From Desulfuromonas sp. CSMB_57 (GTDB taxonomy: Bacteria > Desulfobacterota > Desulfuromonadia > Desulfuromonadales > Syntrophotaleaceae): a DNA stretch of 64,000 nt. Of this stretch, positions 35,297 to 43,929 are shown piece after piece. A model generated the notes under the pieces. The model ran no database searches. It saw only the letters and a list, made by a program, of their open reading frames with translations, and was not told the DNA's origin. Each line of letters starts with the position of its first letter. Position 1 is the stretch's first letter. The translations under genes and the position numbers were made by a program. The stretch is taken from NCBI RefSeq assembly GCF_020194955.2, contig NZ_JAFCIY020000001.1, positions 186,001-250,000 of the forward strand. Direction: 5' to 3'.

Positions 35297-36058
35297 TTGG
35301 CAATTCGCGAGGACCGGCTGTTCCGCAAGATTAAACGTCTGACCGGGCAGGCCATCGGAGATTTCAACCTGATTGAAGGCGGGGATCGCATCGCCGTGGC
35401 GGTCTCCGGCGGCAAGGATTCCTGGACTTTGCTGCACGTGCTGGACCGACTGCGGCAGCGGGCACCGGTGCGTTACGAGCTGATTGCCGTCAACGTCGAT
35501 GCCGGTTTTCCGGGCTACCGCAGCGACCTGATCGAGGACCATCTGCGCCGCCACGGCTTTGCCGGGCATGTGGAAAAGGCCGACTGCGCTGCCATCATCG
35601 CCGAAAAACTGCGGCCCGGCTCCTCCTACTGCGCGTTTTGCGCCCGCTTGCGGCGAGGTGTGCTGTATACCGTCGCCGAACGTTTGGGCTGCAACAAGCT
35701 GGCCCTCGGTCATCATCTCGACGATTTCATCGAAACCCTCCTGCTCAACCAGTTTTACGTCGGCACCCTGGCCGCCATGAGTCCCAAGCTGCTGGCCGAC
35801 AACGGGGTCCAGACGGTCATTCGGCCCCTGGTCTATGTCGCCGAAGCGGACATCCTGGCCTTCAGCCGCGCCAACGATTTCCCCCTGGTGGATTGTGCCT
35901 GCCCCCCCGAGGTGCGCGCGGAGCAGAAGCGGCGCCAGATGAAGCACCTGGTCGCTCAACTGGAACAGTCCATTCCCGATGTCCGCCGCAGCCTGATTGG
36001 GGCGTTAAGCAATGTCCAGCCGCGCCATCTGCTGGATGCACGGCTTAAGTCGTTTTAA
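35297..36058 (+). CDS. ttcA: TtcA-family tRNA thiolation ATPase
   Basis: A 253-residue PP-loop ATPase of the TtcA group. It has the P loop SGGKDS, the CxxC pair in CAFCARLRRG (Fe-S and sulfur handling) and the GHHLDDFIETLLLN motif. E. coli TtcA makes 2-thiocytidine at tRNA position 32; this protein is short (E. coli about 311) and could be a related thiolase. It starts at TTG with GGGAGGG about seven bases upstream; there is no ATG nearby in frame. Confidence 0.85.
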   Translation: MAIREDRLFRKIKRLTGQAIGDFNLIEGGDRIAVAVSGGKDSWTLLHVLDRLRQRAPVRYELIAVNVDAGFPGYRSDLIEDHLRRHGFAGHVEKADCAAIIAEKLRPGSSYCAFCARLRRGVLYTVAERLGCNKLALGHHLDDFIETLLLNQFYVGTLAAMSPKLLADNGVQTVIRPLVYVAEADILAFSRANDFPLVDCACPPEVRAEQKRRQMKHLVAQLEQSIPDVRRSLIGALSNVQPRHLLDARLKSF

Positions 36059-36115
36059 AAGATCCGTTCTGAAGGGCGGGATGATATGATGGTATCGCCT
36101 TTGGAGGAACTGCCC

Positions 36116-36886
36116 ATGGTGCCAACGAACGATCTGAACTCAGATCTGGATCTGGCCAGTAAGGTTCAGAAACTGTTGTTTCCAAAAGCCTCTCCCCAGT
36201 GCAGTTGGTGTTGCATGGCAATCAAGAATTGCATGGCCAAGGGTCTGGGAGGCGATTTTTTCGACTTCGTCGAATTGCCCGACGGCTGCCAGGTCGTGTT
36301 TTTGGGGGATGTAACCGGTCATGGCATGCAGGCCTCCATCGTCATGGCCCTGCTGTACGGCTACCTGCATCGCGCCATCGCCGGCGGGTGCCCGCCGCGG
36401 GAAACGGTGGCCCAGGTCAACGATTTCCTGTTGTCCTTCGCCCGTCGTTCCCGGCATCTGGACCATCTGTTCTCCACCACCCTGTTTTACAGCGTCATCG
36501 AGCCGAACAGTCTGGTGATGCATTATGTCAATGCCGGCCAGGTCGCGCCCCTGGTTCATCGGCAGGATCGTATTCTGCGGTTGCCGCCTACCGCTCAACC
36601 CCTGGGTTTCTTCGCCAGTCCGGAAATCGAAGTGCGCATGTTCCAGTTTCAGCCCGGCGACCGGCTGCTGCTCTATACCGACGGCATCATCGAGGCCTTC
36701 AACGGTCGTGGCCAGGTGTTTGGCCATGCGGCCGTGGAGCGTTTGCTGTTGAGCCACCGGGACGGCCCTCAGGATCTGCTGGATGGCCTGTTCGGCCAAC
36801 TGGCGGCCTTCGGCGGTCTATATCCTCCGGAAGACGACTGCACGGCCATTGCCCTCGATTTTTCGACCCCGCATCAATTCTCCTGA
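36116..36886 (+). CDS. SpoIIE/RsbU-type serine phosphatase
   Basis: A 256-residue PP2C-like phosphatase consisting of a single SpoIIE domain. Metal-binding acidic motifs are GGDFFDFVE, FLGDVTGHGMQAS, YTDGIIEA and DDCTAIAL. Such enzymes dephosphorylate anti-anti-sigma or STAS proteins in partner-switching. No STAS or anti-sigma gene lies in the window. GGAGG is placed 8 bases before the ATG at 36116; two upstream in-frame ATGs lack a site. An atypical Cys cluster near residues 30-40 (CSWCC then NC) might bind metal. Confidence 0.85.
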   Translation: MVPTNDLNSDLDLASKVQKLLFPKASPQCSWCCMAIKNCMAKGLGGDFFDFVELPDGCQVVFLGDVTGHGMQASIVMALLYGYLHRAIAGGCPPRETVAQVNDFLLSFARRSRHLDHLFSTTLFYSVIEPNSLVMHYVNAGQVAPLVHRQDRILRLPPTAQPLGFFASPEIEVRMFQFQPGDRLLLYTDGIIEAFNGRGQVFGHAAVERLLLSHRDGPQDLLDGLFGQLAAFGGLYPPEDDCTAIALDFSTPHQFS

Positions 36887-37056
36887 AAAATGGTGACGCA
36901 CAAGAATCTTGTGCAAGGGCGTCCGCTGTGGTAAACCTGAGGCCCCGGCTCATTTTGCGCCGGACGGTCGGGCGATTTTTAACCATATCCATATCTGCCT
37001 GTATGGCAGAGGCAGTCAGTCGGTTGGCCGGTTGCACCAAGGGAGAAAGAAAAACA

Positions 37057-40014
37057 ATGGCGGTAGGGGATTATCGGATCGGCGCTGGGTGGCACGGTTT
37101 TACCATAACGGCCGTTACCGAGCTCTCGGATTTGGATGCAACCCTCGTAAAGCTGCGTCATGAAAAGACCGGCGCCCGCTGGGTGCATGTGGAGCGACCG
37201 GACGACGAGAACCTGTTCGGCGTCGGCTTCCGGACTCCGCCCAAGGATTCCACGGGCGTGGCGCACATTCTCGAGCATACGGTGCTGTGCGGATCGCGGC
37301 GTTTCCCGGTGCGGGATCCCTTTTTCACCATGCTCAAACGCAGCCTCAGCAGCTTCATGAATGCCCTGACGGCCAGCGACTGGACCTTCTATCCTTTCTC
37401 GACCCAGAACACCAAGGATTTTTACAACCTCATGCAGGTGTATCTGGACGCGGTGTTCTTTCCTCTGCTGCGGGAGCGGGACTTTCGCCAGGAAGGCCAT
37501 CGGCTGGAGTTTGCCGATCCCGGCGACAGCGCTTCGCCTTTGGTTTTCAAGGGGGTGGTCTACAATGAGATGAAGGGCGCCATGGCCGATGCCTCCTCCC
37601 TGTTGCACCGGCATCTGACCCGCGGCCTTTATCCCACCACCACTTACGGCTTCAATTCCGGCGGGGAGCCCGAGCAGATTTTGCAGTTGACCTACGAACA
37701 GCTGCGGCAATTCCATGCCGCATTTTACCATCCGGCCAATGCCTATATCTTTACCTACGGCGATTTGCCCCTGGTGGATCATTTGGCGGCCGTCGAGCGG
37801 CTGGCCTTGAGTCAGTTCGGTCCTTTGCAGGTGGACAGCTCGGTTCCCGACGAACAGCGCTTACCGGCGCCGCGGCGTCTGGAAGCGACTTTCGCCGCCG
37901 ACGCGGACGAGGCCGACGGCCAGCGCTGTCTGGTGCAGGTGGGCTGGCTGGCCTGCCCCCTGAGCGACAGCTTCGAACGCCTGGCCATGAGCCTGCTATC
38001 CGAATTGCTGCTGGGCAATCCGGCCGCACCCCTCTATCAGGCCCTGCTCGATTCGGGGCTGGGCCAGAACCTGGCGCCGGGCAGCGGTTATGCCGATGAA
38101 AATCGCGAAACCTACTTCGCCGTCGGGCTGCAGGGGACTGCGGTCGATGCCTGGGACAAGGTCGAGTCCCTGATTCTCGAGACTCTGGCAACAGTGGCGG
38201 AGCAGGGGTTTTCCGAGGATCAGGTTGAAGCGGCTCTGCATCAACTCGAATTCGGTTTCCGTGAAGTCAGCGGTGATCAGTACCCTTACAGCCTGAATCT
38301 GCTCATGCGCCTGGTCGGTCCCTGGCTGCATGCCGACGACCCGGTCTCACCCCTGCAGGTGGCCAGCGACATGCAGCGTCTGCGCCGGGAGTTGTCCGCC
38401 GGCCCTTTTCTGCAGAATTTGATTCGCCGCCGGCTGCTGGACAATCCCCATCGGGTCAGTCTGCTGTTGCGGCCCGATGCCGAACAGGGGGCTCGGGAAG
38501 AGGCTCAGGCGGCAGCCCGTCTGGAAACCTTGCGGAGGCAATTGACGCCGGCGGACGTGGACCGGTTGGTGCGTCAGGGGCTGGAACTGCAGCAGGCCCA
38601 GGAAGGGGCCGAAGATGTATCCTGCCTGCCGGGCCTTGAACTGACGGATATTCCCGTCGTCGAGCGGAGGGTTGACTCGCGTCCCGCAGAGTTGGGCCAG
38701 GTGCCGGTGACCTGGTTTGATCAGCCCACCAACGGCATCGGATATTTTTCCGCGGCGTTGCCGGTGGCGGACCTTCCCGCATGGGCGATATCCGATCTGC
38801 CCCTGTTCTGTGCGCTGTTCAGCAAAATTGGTGCCGCCGGCCAGAGCTACCTGACCCTGGCCGAACGCATGGCCGGCGCCGTCGGTGGCCTGCGGGCGGC
38901 GGCTACGGTGTTGGACGATCCCTTTGACCTGCAGCAATACCAAGTGCTGGTGGAACTGCAGAGCAAGGCCCTGATCCCCAACCAGGATCGCATGTTCGGT
39001 ATTCTGACCGATCTCTGCACCGCTCCGGATTTCAGCGACCTGAAACGGTTGCACACGGTAATCCAACAGGTGAAGGTTTCCCTGGAGAACTCCGTTCCCG
39101 GTTCCGGCCACAGCTATGCGGCCCGGGTGGCGGCCGCGGCTTTGACGCCCGCGGCCCGTTTGCGGGAGACGTGGAACGGTCTGCATCTCATCGGCCGGGT
39201 CAAGCAGTTGGCTGCCGGCACCGTCCAGGACCTGGCGCCCCTGGCCGCCCGCCTGCAGGACTTGGCCAGCCTCATCTTTCGTCGCGACCGCCTGCGCTGC
39301 TGTGTTGTTGCCGAGGAGCGCTACCTGACGGAGATCGAGGGGCATTTGAACGGTTTTCTCGAAGCTTTGCCTGCCGGCGGGCCGGCGACAGCAGCGCCGC
39401 GGTTGCCTCAGGCCGGCGGGTCCCGGTGCAGCGGCTGGATTGCGCCGGTGCCCGTTTCCTATGTGGCGCGCGTGTTTTGTACCGTGCCCATGGCTCATCC
39501 CGACGCCGCCGGCCTGATGGTCCTGGCGCGGCTGCTGCGGGGGGGCTATCTGCATCGGGAAATCCGCGAAAAGGGCGGGGCCTACGGCGGCATGGCCAGC
39601 TATGATGCCACGGCCGGTCTGTTGAGCCTGCTCTCCTATCGCGATCCGCATCTGGTGCGCACCCTCAAGGTCTATCGCGATGCAGTGCATTGGGCCGCGT
39701 CGGGGGACTTCGATTCGCAGCAGATCCAGGAAGCGGTGCTCGGCGTATTCAGTGCTCTCGATCGTCCCCTGTCGCCGGCCGGCAAAGGGGCCCGGGAGTT
39801 TCACTATCAATTGCAGCGCCTGACCGATGAGGTACGGCAGGAGTTTCGCCGCCGCTTGCTGGCCGTTGACGCAGCGTCCCTGGCCGCTCTGGCGCAACGT
39901 TATCTCGCGGACGGTTGGCAGGCGAGTGCGGTCGCCGTGGTCTCCGGCGAACCTCAGTTGCAGGAAGCCAACCGCCTGTTGTCGCAAGAAACATTGACCC
40001 TTGGCAGGATCTGA
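37057..40014 (+). CDS. M16C family zinc metallopeptidase (presequence-protease-like)
   Basis: A 985-residue pitrilysin-family peptidase degrading unstructured peptides inside a clamshell chamber. The inverted zinc motif HILEH is at residues 70-74, with the distal zinc Glu in YNEMKGAM near 170. Four M16 domains are present, as in human PreP/Cym1. It has no signal peptide, so it is probably cytosolic. GGGAG lies about 13 bases before the ATG. The frame stays open far upstream over the phosphatase gene, but that part is an out-of-frame shadow of the SpoIIE gene. Confidence 0.92.
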   Translation: MAVGDYRIGAGWHGFTITAVTELSDLDATLVKLRHEKTGARWVHVERPDDENLFGVGFRTPPKDSTGVAHILEHTVLCGSRRFPVRDPFFTMLKRSLSSFMNALTASDWTFYPFSTQNTKDFYNLMQVYLDAVFFPLLRERDFRQEGHRLEFADPGDSASPLVFKGVVYNEMKGAMADASSLLHRHLTRGLYPTTTYGFNSGGEPEQILQLTYEQLRQFHAAFYHPANAYIFTYGDLPLVDHLAAVERLALSQFGPLQVDSSVPDEQRLPAPRRLEATFAADADEADGQRCLVQVGWLACPLSDSFERLAMSLLSELLLGNPAAPLYQALLDSGLGQNLAPGSGYADENRETYFAVGLQGTAVDAWDKVESLILETLATVAEQGFSEDQVEAALHQLEFGFREVSGDQYPYSLNLLMRLVGPWLHADDPVSPLQVASDMQRLRRELSAGPFLQNLIRRRLLDNPHRVSLLLRPDAEQGAREEAQAAARLETLRRQLTPADVDRLVRQGLELQQAQEGAEDVSCLPGLELTDIPVVERRVDSRPAELGQVPVTWFDQPTNGIGYFSAALPVADLPAWAISDLPLFCALFSKIGAAGQSYLTLAERMAGAVGGLRAAATVLDDPFDLQQYQVLVELQSKALIPNQDRMFGILTDLCTAPDFSDLKRLHTVIQQVKVSLENSVPGSGHSYAARVAAAALTPAARLRETWNGLHLIGRVKQLAAGTVQDLAPLAARLQDLASLIFRRDRLRCCVVAEERYLTEIEGHLNGFLEALPAGGPATAAPRLPQAGGSRCSGWIAPVPVSYVARVFCTVPMAHPDAAGLMVLARLLRGGYLHREIREKGGAYGGMASYDATAGLLSLLSYRDPHLVRTLKVYRDAVHWAASGDFDSQQIQEAVLGVFSALDRPLSPAGKGAREFHYQLQRLTDEVRQEFRRRLLAVDAASLAALAQRYLADGWQASAVAVVSGEPQLQEANRLLSQETLTLGRI

Positions 40015-40020
40015 TCATTG

Positions 40021-40059
40021 CCGCCTGTGCTCGCCCAGGGGTGGCGAGAGCACAGGCGG
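40021..40059 (+). other. Strong hairpin after the M16 peptidase gene
   Basis: CCGCCTGTGCTCGCC (40021-40035) pairs with GGCGAG-AGCACAGGCGG (40043-40059), about 15 base pairs with a small bulge and a seven-base loop. No T run follows, so it may stall or stabilise rather than terminate transcription. It begins six bases past the stop codon. Confidence 0.6.
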
Positions 40060-40120
40060 TGCTGTCGTATCCGGGCGAGCGGTTTGTTGACCCGTTGCCC
40101 CGGACCCGAAGGATCTGAAC

Positions 40121-41035
40121 ATGGAAAACCTGCTTTCCACCAAAGAAGTAGCCCAACTGCTGGGTGTGAACGAGAAAATGGTTTACACCTTGATCACCGA
40201 GAAGGGCCTGCCGGCGACCAAAATCACCGGCAAATGGCTGTTCCCGGCGCATCTGGTGGAGCAGTGGGTGGAGAGCATGACCATCAACGTGCCGACCAGC
40301 GGTGGGGAACTGCCGCAGAAACCGGATCTGCTCATGGTGGCGGGCAGCGACGATATCCTTTTCGATCGCGCCATGTCCCTGTACATACGCCTTAATCCGG
40401 ATCAGGTCGTGCTGTTCGGGTTGCTTGGCAGTCTTGGCGGCCTGCGGGCCCTGCGGCGCGGCATGTGCCATATTGCTACCAGCCACCTGGCCGAGGAAGA
40501 CGGCCAGGAATTTAACTTTTCCTATGCCGCCAACGAGCTGGAGGTGCTGCCGGCGGTGGTCAACTTCTGCCGCCGCGAGCAAGGCTTGCTGGTCGCTCAG
40601 GGCAATCCCCTCGGCATAGAGGGTGTCGCCGATATCGGCAGCCGCAACCTGACCGTGGTCAACCGTCCCCTCGGCACCAGCACCCGTTTGTTGTTCGATC
40701 GAGAATTGCAGAATGCCGAAATCAAGCCGTCGCGGGTGCGAGGTTACACCAATGAAGTCAGCCACCATCTCGATGTCGGCCTGGAGATTCTTTCCGGGCG
40801 CGCCGATATCGGTCTCAGCATCCGCCCGGCGGCGGAACTCCTCAACCTGCATTTCATCCCCCTGCGCTGGGAACGTTTCGACCTGCTTATCCCCAAGGAA
40901 CTGTTTTTCGAGAAAGGCATCCAGCAGTTTCTCGGCCTGTTCCACGAGGAGCGGTTCCGGGCTCTGGCCGACGCTTTGCCGGGTTATGATCTGAGCCTGA
41001 CCGGTCGCATGCTCTACCCCGGTGATTCTCGCTGA
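40121..41035 (+). CDS. Excisionase-type HTH regulator with periplasmic-binding-like sensor domain
   Basis: A 304-residue regulator. Residues 1-55 form an excisionase/MerR-type helix-turn-helix (STKEVAQLLGVNEKMVYTLI). Residues 70-300 resemble a type II substrate-binding domain as in molybdate/tungstate-responsive one-component regulators (LVAQGNPLGIEGVADI, NRPLGTSTRLLFDREL). It lies directly upstream of and codirectional with tupA, so tungstate or molybdate is the likely ligand. Tungstate regulators such as TunR are functionally similar but not assumed homologous. The ribosome site is weak. Confidence 0.82.
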   Translation: MENLLSTKEVAQLLGVNEKMVYTLITEKGLPATKITGKWLFPAHLVEQWVESMTINVPTSGGELPQKPDLLMVAGSDDILFDRAMSLYIRLNPDQVVLFGLLGSLGGLRALRRGMCHIATSHLAEEDGQEFNFSYAANELEVLPAVVNFCRREQGLLVAQGNPLGIEGVADIGSRNLTVVNRPLGTSTRLLFDRELQNAEIKPSRVRGYTNEVSHHLDVGLEILSGRADIGLSIRPAAELLNLHFIPLRWERFDLLIPKELFFEKGIQQFLGLFHEERFRALADALPGYDLSLTGRMLYPGDSR

Positions 41036-41083
41036 CTCACTCCGTTGCAAGCCTTCTGGATTCTCGTCGCCGCCTACATGGCT

Positions 41084-41106
41084 CGTTATGGTTTATCTTT
41101 ATAACG
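41084..41106 (+). promoter_or_regulatory. ModE-box-like palindrome upstream of tupA
   Basis: CGTTAT (41084-41089) and its exact complement ATAACG (41101-41106) are separated by 11 AT-rich bases. E. coli ModE operators have the same outer hexamers around a 12-base centre. The window encodes a ModE protein at 20308-21120, and tupA starts 132 bases downstream. Confidence 0.6.
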
Positions 41107-41237
41107 ACATCTCGGCCAGGTTGACGGCGCCTTCCTTTGGTGTTAATATCCTTCTCGCTGTATAGTTGTTCACGAAACGCCGCCTGGCCAGGCAGACTGA
41201 CCCCTCCACCACAGTAAACTGCAAAAAGGAGAATTCC

Positions 41238-42041
41238 ATGAAAGCCGCTATGCGTTTTTTGACGGTAACCCTGTTGCTGGCCTGTATGGCCACCGGTGCC
41301 TGGGCTCAGGAGCGTCTGCGCCTGTCCACCACCACCTCCACGGACAATTCCGGTTTGCTGCAAGTGATGCTGCCCGTATTTGAAAAGAAACATAATGTCA
41401 AGGTCGACGTCATTGCCGTCGGCACCGGCAAGGCCCTGAAACTGGCCGAGGCCGGTGATGTAGATGTAACCCTGGTGCATGCCCGCGATCTGGAGGACAA
41501 GTTCGTGGCCGACGGCTTCGGCGTCAACCGGCGCGATGTCATGTACAACGATTTCGTGCTCATCGGTCCGGCCAAAGATCCTGCTCGGATCAAGCAGGCG
41601 AAAACGGCGGCGGATGCCTTCGGCCGCATTGCCAAAAAGGGCTCCAAGTTTATTTCCCGGGGCGACGAGTCCGGTACCCATGTCATGGAAAAGGCTCTGT
41701 GGAAGGCGGCCGGAGAGCCGGCCAAGGGAAAATGGTATGTTGAAGCCGGCGCCGGCATGGGCGAAGTCATCAACATGGCCACCGAACAGCGCGCCTATAC
41801 CCTTAGCGATCGCGGTACCTGGATCGCTTACGGCAAGAAAACCGACCTGCCGATCCTGTTCGCCGGCGACAAGGCCATGTTCAATCCCTACGGCATCATA
41901 GCCGTCAATCCGGCCAAGCATCCCCATGTCAAATACGATCTGGCCATGGCTCTGGTCGAATTCATGACCTCTCCTGAAGGACAGAAAATCATCGAGAACT
42001 TCAAGGTCAACGATCAGCAGCTGTTCTTCCTCTACAAATAA
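41238..42041 (+). CDS. tupA: Tungstate ABC transporter substrate-binding protein
   Basis: A 267-residue periplasmic binding protein with a Sec signal peptide (cleavage after WAQ). The TupA hallmark TTTSTDNSGLL sits at the mature N-terminus and SRGDESGTH carries the second oxyanion contact. AAAAGGAG lies upstream of the ATG. It would deliver tungstate for the aldehyde oxidoreductase. tupB and tupC, normally next in the operon, are absent: a strong terminator follows at 42078 and the next gene is a MOT1-type permease. Confidence 0.93.
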   Translation: MKAAMRFLTVTLLLACMATGAWAQERLRLSTTTSTDNSGLLQVMLPVFEKKHNVKVDVIAVGTGKALKLAEAGDVDVTLVHARDLEDKFVADGFGVNRRDVMYNDFVLIGPAKDPARIKQAKTAADAFGRIAKKGSKFISRGDESGTHVMEKALWKAAGEPAKGKWYVEAGAGMGEVINMATEQRAYTLSDRGTWIAYGKKTDLPILFAGDKAMFNPYGIIAVNPAKHPHVKYDLAMALVEFMTSPEGQKIIENFKVNDQQLFFLYK

Positions 42042-42077
42042 GCAGGACGGCAGCTATTGGTCCTCTGTGCGACCCCC

Positions 42078-42114
42078 CCACCCCGTCGATGCTTTTCGGC
42101 GGGGTGGTTTTTTT
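42078..42114 (+). terminator. Intrinsic terminator after tupA
   Basis: CCACCCCG (42078-42085) pairs with CGGGGTGG (42100-42107), followed by TTTTTTT. It lies about 37 bases past the tupA stop, making tupA monocistronic. Confidence 0.9.
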
Positions 42115-42115
42115 A

Positions 42116-42250
42116 AGGCTGAAGTCCGAAGGCTGAAGGGAGAGGCAGGCAAAGCCTTTATGGATAGGGTAGGCTTCGTCGAGGCATTTCAAAACACGGA
42201 ATTTTCTGTTAGATTTTAACCTTCAGTCTTCAGTCTTCGGACTTCAGCCT
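42116..42250. repeat. Inverted repeat between tupA and the MOT1 permease gene
   Basis: AAGGCTGAAGTCCGAAG begins the left arm (42116-42140), and its complement CTTCGGACTTCAGCCT ends the right arm (42220-42250). Each arm also holds smaller copies of the unit CTTCAG. The arms enclose about 80 bases without a gene. It may be a small mobile or REP-like element. Confidence 0.65.
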
Positions 42251-42268
42251 GCTTTTAAGGCCTTCACC

Positions 42269-43396
42269 ATGAAAATCGGCAGCTTTGAATTCAGCCTGCG
42301 GGAGTTGGCCGGTGCCATGGGGGATTTCGGTACTCTGTTCCCTCTGGCCATCGGATATATTGCCGTTTGCGGTCTGGATCCCGCCGGCCTGCTGGTCATG
42401 ATGGGATTGACCAATATCGCCACCGGTCTGATTTATCGGGTACCCATGCCGGTGGAGCCCATGAAGGTCTTGGCGGTGGTGGCCATCGCCCAACGTTGGA
42501 CGCCGGAAATGGTTTATGCCTCCGGCTTTGCCATGGGCGTGGTCTGGCTGCTGCTGGGCTTGACCGGCATGATGGGCCGGTTGGCCCGTTTTACACCTCG
42601 CTCCGTGATACGTGGCATTCAGGTTGCTCTTGGCGTTTTGCTGGCCCTGGAAGCCCTGCGCCTGATAGAGGGTGCCTGGTTGCTGGGGGCGGTTTCCCTG
42701 CTTCTGGTGCTACTGCTGCGCGATAGCCGGTATGCCCCGGCGGCAGTGGTTCTGATGGCATTGGGTGTGGGGGTCATGGGTTTTCAGGGCAACCTGGCGG
42801 GTTTGCAGGCTCCGTCTTTTGCCTGGCCTTCCCTCACCGGGTTTTCCCTGCAGGACAGTTGGCGAACCATGCTCCTGGCCGGTTTTTCCCAAGTGCCCCT
42901 GACAGCGACCAACGCGGTCATCGCCACCGCCGTGCTGATACGGGAATACTGGCCGGAGCGGACCGTGAGCGAGAAGCAATTGGCCGTCAACATGGGCGTG
43001 ATCAATCTGCTGGCTCCCTTCGCCGGCGGCATGCCCATGTGTCATGGTGCGGGCGGTTTGGCCGGCCAATATTATTTCGGTGCCCGCTCCGGGGGGGCCA
43101 ATCTCCTGGAGGGTGCCATGGAACTGGCCATGGGGCTGTTTTTGGCCGGATCCATAGCTGCCCTGTTCGCCGCCTTTCCTTCTGCGATCATCGGTGCCAT
43201 GATGCTGCTGGTGGGGATTGAAATGACCCGTTTTGCCCGCGATGTGCGTTGGGACTGGAACCTGGCGCCGCTGTTGATGACGGTTCTGGTATCCTTGCTT
43301 TTCAATATGGCGGTCGGTTTTCTGGCCGGCTTGCTGTTGCATTATGTGCTGTTGCGCTGGTTGTCGCGCCTGCCTTCCAGGAAGGCGGGGCCTTGA
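42269..43396 (+). CDS. MOT1-type molybdate/tungstate permease
   Basis: A 375-residue inner-membrane protein with about ten helices, related to SulP but without a STAS domain, as in the MOT1 molybdate transporters. Two conserved blocks are seen: ELAGAMGDFGTLFPLAIGY at the N-terminus and GFSQVPLTATNAVIAT mid-protein, with PMCHGAGGLAGQYYFGAR after it. It probably imports molybdate (possibly tungstate). Its position beside tupA and the excisionase-type regulator supports an oxyanion role. A repeat separates it from the tupA terminator, so it has its own promoter. Confidence 0.87.
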   Translation: MKIGSFEFSLRELAGAMGDFGTLFPLAIGYIAVCGLDPAGLLVMMGLTNIATGLIYRVPMPVEPMKVLAVVAIAQRWTPEMVYASGFAMGVVWLLLGLTGMMGRLARFTPRSVIRGIQVALGVLLALEALRLIEGAWLLGAVSLLLVLLLRDSRYAPAAVVLMALGVGVMGFQGNLAGLQAPSFAWPSLTGFSLQDSWRTMLLAGFSQVPLTATNAVIATAVLIREYWPERTVSEKQLAVNMGVINLLAPFAGGMPMCHGAGGLAGQYYFGARSGGANLLEGAMELAMGLFLAGSIAALFAAFPSAIIGAMMLLVGIEMTRFARDVRWDWNLAPLLMTVLVSLLFNMAVGFLAGLLLHYVLLRWLSRLPSRKAGP

Positions 43397-43503
43397 CGGA
43401 TTGCGCTCCCCTTGCGAGGGCGGTTGACCGGGTTATAATAGAACCATGCAAGGCGCAATCGGAGGCCGCGTCAGGTTGTTAACCCCGGACAGGAGAAGGT
43501 GCT

Positions 43504-43701
43504 ATGAAAATCCAGGATGGTGACGTGCTGATTGGCAAGTGCGGTGAGTACGATATCGAATTGACCGTTACCAAGGTGTGCAAAGGGGATGTCTGCTGGT
43601 CGGAATGCGATGCCGATTTGGTCTGCAATGGCGAACCGATGATTCCCGTTGCCGCCGGCAAGCGGCTGTCCGAACGGCGGCCGGACCGGATCAAAAGCTA
43701 A
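43504..43701 (+). CDS. Small cysteine-containing protein
   Basis: A 65-residue soluble protein with five Cys, four of them in the stretch from GKCGEY to DLVCNG with spacing suggestive of metal binding or disulfides. GGAGAAGG precedes the ATG and a strong terminator follows, both supporting a real gene. I do not recognise the family. It is monocistronic. Confidence 0.6.
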   Translation: MKIQDGDVLIGKCGEYDIELTVTKVCKGDVCWSECDADLVCNGEPMIPVAAGKRLSERRPDRIKS

Positions 43702-43780
43702 CAGTCTGTCGAGAGGCTGCCAAGGCGATGGTTCGGTGCTCCCCACGGCGTCGGGCAATTTTTGAACTGTGATGTTTGTG

Positions 43781-43845
43781 AACCCGGCAAGCGTCGTTTT
43801 CCCGGTTGGAGAAACGGCGCTTTTGTCGGGTTTTGCTTTTTTTTT
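43781..43845 (+). terminator. Intrinsic terminator after the 65-residue protein gene
   Basis: A long stem, AACCCGGCAAGCGTCGTTT (43781-43799) with AAACGGCGC and TTTTGTCGGGTT (43812-43832), allowing a two-base bulge, followed by a nine-base T run. Confidence 0.9.
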
Positions 43846-43929
43846 ATCGCCGCCTTGCCTACAATGCAACTTTGTGCATGCTGACCGCGTCTTGCCGCGG
43901 ACTTTCGTTGTTATCGTGGGGTTTGGTTC

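Noticed and set aside
36898-36914. GCACAAGA/TCTTGTGC hairpin after the SpoIIE gene as a terminator
   Set aside because: Eight-base stem without any T run; could be an incidental palindrome.
36199-37056. In-frame upstream extension of the M16 peptidase
   Set aside because: This part overlaps the SpoIIE phosphatase gene in another frame and has no M16 similarity.
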